DNA of 9,935 nucleotides. Origin: Acidobacteriaceae bacterium (GTDB lineage Bacteria; Acidobacteriota; Terriglobia; Terriglobales; Acidobacteriaceae). The stretch spans positions 11,373 through 21,307 of the forward strand of contig PMGP01000200.1 in NCBI GenBank assembly GCA_003156235.1, in the 5' to 3' direction. The position numbers were made by a program, and so were the translations under genes. Under the pieces are notes generated by a model. That model did not search any database. It was not told the DNA's origin and saw nothing but the letters and a program-made list of their open reading frames with translations. Positions within the stretch are counted from its first letter, which is position 1, and every line of letters starts with the position of its first letter. This document shows positions 7,214 through 9,935 of this stretch, piece after piece.

Positions 7214-7968
7214 AGGCCATGATCCTCGCCGCTGGCCTGGGAACGCGCCTGCGTCCGCTCACTGACGACCGCCCCAAGGCGCTGGTCACCGTTGCCGGCC
7301 GCACGCTGCTGGAAATCACTCTCTCCCGCTTGCGCTCCTTCGGCGTCAGCGACGTCATCGTCAACGCGCATCATCATGCGCAGATGATTGTCGATTACCT
7401 CCAGACTCACAACAACTTCGGCATGAGAATAGAAGTCTCGCGCGAAGAAAACCTGCTCGACACCGGCGGCGGCTTGAAGAAGGCAGCGCACTTTTTCAGC
7501 GATACTCCGCAAGAGCCATTCCTCCTGCACAACGTCGATGTTCTCAGCACCATCGATCTGGGGCAAATGGTCCGCTTTCACACTGAGCAGCGCGCCCTCG
7601 CAACGCTGGCAGTTCAACAGCGGGAATCATCGCGGCAGTTGCTCTTCAATGAGCAAGGCCAACTCTGCGGCCGTCGAATTGTGCGCGCCACAAAGGCTGA
7701 ATCTCAACCGGGCCAATTAGTGCGGTCTGCCGAACAGTTGCAGCCGCTGGCCTTCTCCGGCATCCACGTCCTCTCTCCTCTAATCTTCGAGAAGATGGAA
7801 GAGCAAGGCGCGTTCTCCATCATCGACGCCTATCTGCATCTCGCAGCCCAGGGAGAAAAGATCATAGCCTTCCGCGCCGTCGGATACTATTGGCGCGATC
7901 TCGGCCGGCCGGAAAACCTCCTCGAAGCCGCCCAGGATATCGCCAACGGAAAATTCTCAGTAACTTGA
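7210..7968 (+). CDS. MurU-like sugar-1-phosphate nucleotidyltransferase
   Basis: This 252-residue cytoplasmic enzyme belongs to the NTP-transferase (glucose-1-phosphate thymidylyltransferase-like) fold. The N-terminal signature LAAGLGTRLRPLT (6-18) with PKAL (22-25) binds the nucleotide; TGGG (85-88) and HNVDV with Asp110, a metal ligand, are also as expected. FSGIHV and YYWRDLGRPENLLEA near the end complete the pattern. Its size is close to that of MurU, which makes UDP-MurNAc from MurNAc-1-phosphate. The ATG overlaps the stop of the kinase gene (ATGA), so the two are translationally coupled and very likely successive steps. The AmgK-MurU route recycles cell-wall sugars and bypasses the fosfomycin-sensitive step. 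The sugar and the nucleotide used are inferred from context; a heptose-1-phosphate guanylyltransferase (HddC-like) or another hexose enzyme is a possible alternative. Confidence 0.85.
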   Translation: MKAMILAAGLGTRLRPLTDDRPKALVTVAGRTLLEITLSRLRSFGVSDVIVNAHHHAQMIVDYLQTHNNFGMRIEVSREENLLDTGGGLKKAAHFFSDTPQEPFLLHNVDVLSTIDLGQMVRFHTEQRALATLAVQQRESSRQLLFNEQGQLCGRRIVRATKAESQPGQLVRSAEQLQPLAFSGIHVLSPLIFEKMEEQGAFSIIDAYLHLAAQGEKIIAFRAVGYYWRDLGRPENLLEAAQDIANGKFSVT

Positions 7969-8018
7969 CGCATCAGAGCGTGCGATCACAGCTTCCTTGA
8001 TGGATCAGTGACTGCAAT

Positions 8019-8047
8019 CCCAGATCCTCAAATGCGAGGGACCTGGG
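8019..8047. terminator. Hairpin between convergent genes, possible terminator or REP-like repeat
   Basis: CCCAGATCCTC (8019-8029) pairs with GAGGGACCTGGG (8036-8047) around the loop AAATGC, giving about ten pairs with one A-C mismatch and one bulged G. It sits between the end of the MurU-like gene (7968) and the end of the minus-strand hypothetical gene (8075), where a two-way terminator is expected. No T-run follows on either strand. The form also fits a dispersed intergenic repeat, so the call is tentative. The rest of 7969-8074 shows nothing else. Confidence 0.4.
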
Positions 8048-8074
8048 GCACCCATATCAAATTGAGAGTACGGA

Positions 8075-8455
8075 CTAGCGGGCGGCGGAACCGGGATCGT
8101 CCTGCTTTTCGCTGGTGACGTTTTCTCCGTCTACGGAGATGCGCAACTGGCGAAGGAAGCTGAGATCGTTTTTTGTGAAGGGCTGCTCGGCGCTGTGGCC
8201 TGCGGGGACTTCGACTTGCTCGGCCTCTTTGGCGGAGAGGTCGTTGAGGGCGATGGAGGCTTCGAGCATAAGCAGCACATCGAAACCGTGACTACGGATG
8301 TCCTGAACAACACCAGCGATCGGCTCGCTCTCCGTGATCGCCTCGTTGATGGCTTCGCTCAGTTGCTGAATGAGTTCGCGCAGGCGTGTTGTCACAGGCT
8401 CCTCCAGTTGCGGCGGCCGGCGCTGGAGACGCGCGGGCTGCGGCATGGGATTCAT
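8075..8455 (-). CDS. Hypothetical protein, 126 residues
   Basis: I do not recognise this protein. It has a Pro/Arg-rich N-terminus (residues 1-20), then a predicted helical region (about 21-80) with the pattern TTRLRELIQQLSEAINEAI, SHGFDVLLMLEASIALND and KEAEQVEV, then an acidic and polar tail. There is no signal peptide or membrane segment. Codon use looks like that of a true gene, with GC-rich third positions. The ATG at 8455 follows AAGG with a short gap; a second ATG three codons in is possible. A Glu-rich, Leu-spaced helix pattern suggests a small helical or coiled-coil protein, perhaps a partner-binding one. It is divergent from the membrane protein gene at 8553, with 97 bases between them, and may share its promoter region. 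Confidence 0.6.
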   Translation of the reverse strand: MNPMPQPARLQRRPPQLEEPVTTRLRELIQQLSEAINEAITESEPIAGVVQDIRSHGFDVLLMLEASIALNDLSAKEAEQVEVPAGHSAEQPFTKNDLSFLRQLRISVDGENVTSEKQDDPGSAAR

Positions 8456-8513
8456 CTACCTTACTTCCGTTGCCTTCCGAGATCAAGTGGGGACCGGCGG
8501 AAGCAGGCCAAAA

Positions 8514-8534
8514 AGCGGAGGGTATACCTCCGCT
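8514..8534. promoter_or_regulatory. Inverted repeat in the divergent promoter region
   Basis: AGCGGAGG (8514-8521) and CCTCCGCT (8527-8534) are perfect 8-bp arms around GTATA. It lies 18 bases before the ATG at 8553 and 58 bases before the start of the minus-strand gene, so it could be an operator for one or both, or a hairpin in the 5' leader of the membrane protein mRNA. There is no other evidence for either. Confidence 0.4.
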
Positions 8535-8552
8535 GCTACCATCATACTCGGA

Positions 8553-9020
8553 ATGAAAGCTGAGAATATAGGGCGCGTGCTGGGGATCGGGCTGCGGGTT
8601 GCCGGGCGGATGGCCGGACGGATGCTGATGGGCGAAGCGCAGACGGCCGGCGTACAGGCGGCGGGGACAACTGCTGCTGGACAAAATGCACAAACTGAAC
8701 AAGCTGGACAAACTAAACAAAATACACAAGCTGCAAGTGCGGCGGCGCGCGGACAGGCGGCGGGACGGACGGCGAAGGGCGTGGCGCGCGGCGTGGGAGG
8801 ATTTCTGCGACCCTTTCGGCGGGTGGGCGGCATTTTGTGGCTGGAGATGACGGGCGCGTTCTTCTTTCTGTTTGTGGTGGCCGCTGCGCTGCCCCTGTGG
8901 CGCTACAGGCCGAGTCACCTGAACGGTCCCTATGATAAAAACTTTTTAGCTGCCGCAGGCATTATGGTGGTTTTTTTCTATTTGGGCGCGAGCTCTTTCT
9001 GGCGGGCGCGGAAGCGGTGA
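8553..9020 (+). CDS. Hypothetical membrane protein with two TM segments and a Gln-triplet repeat
   Basis: I do not recognise this 155-residue protein. Residues 1-25 are basic and weakly amphipathic (RVAGRMAGRM). Residues 26-70 are low-complexity Ala/Gln/Thr/Gly; within them residues 43-60 are six successive x-Gln-x triplets, encoded by a 9-base period with CAA at the centre (8679-8732). A Gly/Arg-rich stretch (65-92) follows, then two hydrophobic segments, about 93-115 (GILWLEMTGAFFFLFVVAAALPLW) split by no charged residue except one Glu, and about 130-148, with a short loop between them, and a basic tail RARKR. A hairpin membrane protein with a long cytoplasmic N-terminal arm is likely. The ATG at 8553 has no clear ribosome site. 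The stop lies 11 bases from the end of the convergent toxin gene. The function is unknown. Confidence 0.6.
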   Translation: MKAENIGRVLGIGLRVAGRMAGRMLMGEAQTAGVQAAGTTAAGQNAQTEQAGQTKQNTQAASAAARGQAAGRTAKGVARGVGGFLRPFRRVGGILWLEMTGAFFFLFVVAAALPLWRYRPSHLNGPYDKNFLAAAGIMVVFFYLGASSFWRARKR

Positions 9021-9031
9021 GGGCGGCTGCG

Positions 9032-9334
9032 CTACTCTGCGATGACTCGCGCCAGTTCCGGATTGCGCTTGTGGTGCATGACCGCAAGCACAATGATGAT
9101 CGTGTCCTGAATCAGGTAGTAGATGCTATAGGGAAACTTGTCGAGGATGACGCGCCTGGAATTCCTGTAGACGAGCGGATAAGCGAAGGGGTAGGCCTCA
9201 ATCCTGTCCAGTCCAACATTCAAGGCACGGACGAACCTGTCTTCGAGAAGGGGATCGATCTTCCTATACCAGGTTCTGATACGGCTCACATCGTCGAGCG
9301 CCTTTTTGCGAAGCCGAAGCGAGAATCTGCCCAT
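9032..9334 (-). CDS. RelE/ParE-family type II toxin
   Basis: This 100-residue protein has the RelE/ParE toxin pattern: an N-terminal strand with basic residues, then KKALDDVSRIRTWY (10-23), a helix with EDRFVRALNVGLDRIEAYP (31-49), the strand RRVILDKFPYSIYYLI (60-75), and VLAVMHHKRNPE near the end (82-93). Family members either poison DNA gyrase (ParE) or cut mRNA at the ribosome (RelE); sequence alone does not say which. Its ATG overlaps the stop of the antitoxin gene by one base (TGATG), typical of a coupled module with the antitoxin translated first. The length is normal and no break is seen, so the toxin looks intact. Confidence 0.88.
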   Translation of the reverse strand: MGRFSLRLRKKALDDVSRIRTWYRKIDPLLEDRFVRALNVGLDRIEAYPFAYPLVYRNSRRVILDKFPYSIYYLIQDTIIIVLAVMHHKRNPELARVIAE

Positions 9335-9576
9335 CAGAGGAGCGACTGACCGCGGGCTTCCGCCAGACTGAGATCGTCGCCGGGGCAGATTTCAAGATCA
9401 AGCAGACGCTCATCGAGAATCTGGCGCTGCCAGTCTGGAACTTGTGCGGAGCTTGCCGCGGTCGCGGCCTGATTCGCTTCGTGATTTGCTTCGAGGCTCT
9501 CCCACAATTCGTCGATCAGCGCCAGGCGCTCCTGGGTGGAGAGGGCGGAGATTTCCGTATTGCTCAGAACGGCCAT
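9334..9576 (-). CDS. Addiction module antitoxin paired with the ParE-like toxin
   Basis: This 80-residue protein matches the small addiction-module component family that precedes ParE/RelE toxins. The N-terminal helix ISALSTQERLALIDELWESL (9-28) is the family signature, and DWQRQILDERLLDLE (48-62) is the second conserved helix. Between them lies an Ala/Asn-rich linker (about 31-45) that is longer than usual. The C-terminal part, GDDLSLAEARGQSLL, replaces the usual Trp-containing ending (SWEEVKARI type), and may affect toxin binding. It is the first gene of the two-gene minus-strand operon. The ATG at 9576 lacks a strong ribosome site. The antitoxin should neutralise the toxin by direct binding; whether it also binds DNA is not clear in this family. 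Confidence 0.85.
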   Translation of the reverse strand: MAVLSNTEISALSTQERLALIDELWESLEANHEANQAATAASSAQVPDWQRQILDERLLDLEICPGDDLSLAEARGQSLL

Positions 9577-9600
9577 GACGACAGTTTACGCCAGAATCAT

Positions 9601-9668
9601 TCAAACCGCACACCGGCTTGACCGCCTGATCCCAGTACGGAAGGCCTGGTTTGACCCCGGAGCCGGTG
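9601..9668. promoter_or_regulatory. Complementary segments in the gcvT upstream region, possible RNA structure
   Basis: Between the antitoxin start (9576) and gcvT (9715) there are two perfect complementary pairs: TCAAACC (9601-9607) with GGTTTGA (9648-9654), and CACCGGCT (9611-9618) with AGCCGGTG (9661-9668). They interlock, so they could form a pseudoknot or two exclusive folds, or be operator half-sites. It does not show the glycine riboswitch consensus. Chance pairing of this length in about 140 bases is not rare, so this is weak evidence. Confidence 0.25.
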
Positions 9669-9714
9669 CGTCACTATCGTTACAGGTACGACAACACTGC
9701 CGAAAGGATTACTT

Positions 9715-9935
9715 ATGACTGAATCTGCTTCGCCTCTCTCCTCTCCGCTGAAGAAAACCGCACTGAACGCCGCGCATCGCGCACTGAAAGCGAAGATGGT
9801 GGATTTTGGCGGGTGGGATATGCCGGTGGAGTACCCCGGGGTTGGCGGCGGGCTGATTGCGGAGCATATGGCGGTGCGCACCGGCGTGGGGTTGTTCGAC
9901 GTGAGCCACATGGGCGAGATTTGGTTTCGCGGACC
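9715..9935 (+). CDS. gcvT: Glycine cleavage system T protein (aminomethyltransferase), N-terminal part
   Basis: The 73 visible residues match the start of GcvT, which transfers the methylene group from the lipoyl arm of H protein to tetrahydrofolate and releases ammonia. The conserved run AKMVDFGGWDMPVEYPG (26-42), then AEHMAVRTGVGLFDVSHMGEI (49-69), is diagnostic. It continues beyond the right edge. The ATG at 9715 is supported by AAAGGA (9703-9708) with a 6-base gap. The first 12 residues are not conserved, as is usual. gcvH and gcvP would be expected downstream but cannot be seen. Confidence 0.95.
   Translation, partial: MTESASPLSSPLKKTALNAAHRALKAKMVDFGGWDMPVEYPGVGGGLIAEHMAVRTGVGLFDVSHMGEIWFRG

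Noticed and set aside
8370..8552. N-terminal extension of the small membrane protein
   Set aside because: The extension is Arg/Gly-rich, overlaps the start of the divergent gene, and runs through the inverted repeat at 8514-8534; the ATG at 8553 is a simpler start.
9577..9714. Glycine riboswitch ahead of gcvT
   Set aside because: The conserved aptamer core is not present; only short complementary segments are seen, so no riboswitch is called.

Overview
The window looks like chromosomal DNA of a GC-rich, Gram-negative-type soil bacterium. My best guess is an acidobacterium (Terriglobia-like). This is inferred from the overall gene style, the many Tat-type signal peptides, the AmmeMemoRadiSam cluster, and short hairpin repeats between genes; no rRNA or marker gene confirms it. 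No complete transposon, prophage, tRNA, rRNA or CRISPR array is visible.

Layout. (1) Positions 1-2928, minus strand: a compact three-gene operon read from right to left. It holds a Tat-signal DUF362 protein, a Tat-signal AmrS-type radical SAM enzyme, and the N-terminal part of a signal-peptide AmrB/MEMO protein that runs off the left edge. All three appear to be exported. (2) 2929-3311: a divergent promoter region with an 18-bp palindrome. (3) 3312-5117, plus strand: a sugar-porter MFS transporter with an unusual ~125-residue insertion between TM9 and TM10. (4) 5118-5687: a hairpin-rich, REP-like intergenic segment flanked by a 19-bp perfect direct repeat, then a solitary BrnA-type antitoxin gene with no BrnT toxin. 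(5) 5786-7968: a translationally coupled pair (ATGA overlap). The first gene fuses an AmgK-like sugar kinase to a RapZ C-terminal domain; the second is a MurU-like nucleotidyltransferase. (6) 8075-9020: two divergent hypothetical genes, one encoding a small protein with two membrane segments and a Gln-triplet repeat. (7) 9032-9576, minus: a ParE/RelE-type toxin with its antitoxin, overlapping by one base. (8) 9715-end, plus: the start of gcvT.

How they work together. The kinase/nucleotidyltransferase pair most likely makes a UDP-amino sugar (UDP-MurNAc or similar) from a recycled cell-wall sugar. The fused RapZ-type domain, whose E. coli counterpart senses glucosamine-6-phosphate, suggests built-in sensing of amino-sugar supply. 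The AmrB/AmrS/DUF362 operon is a maturation-type system of poorly understood function, apparently placed outside the cytoplasm. The other genes (transporter, toxin-antitoxin module, glycine cleavage) are functionally independent neighbours. The most notable item is the kinase-RapZ fusion, followed by the exported radical SAM operon.
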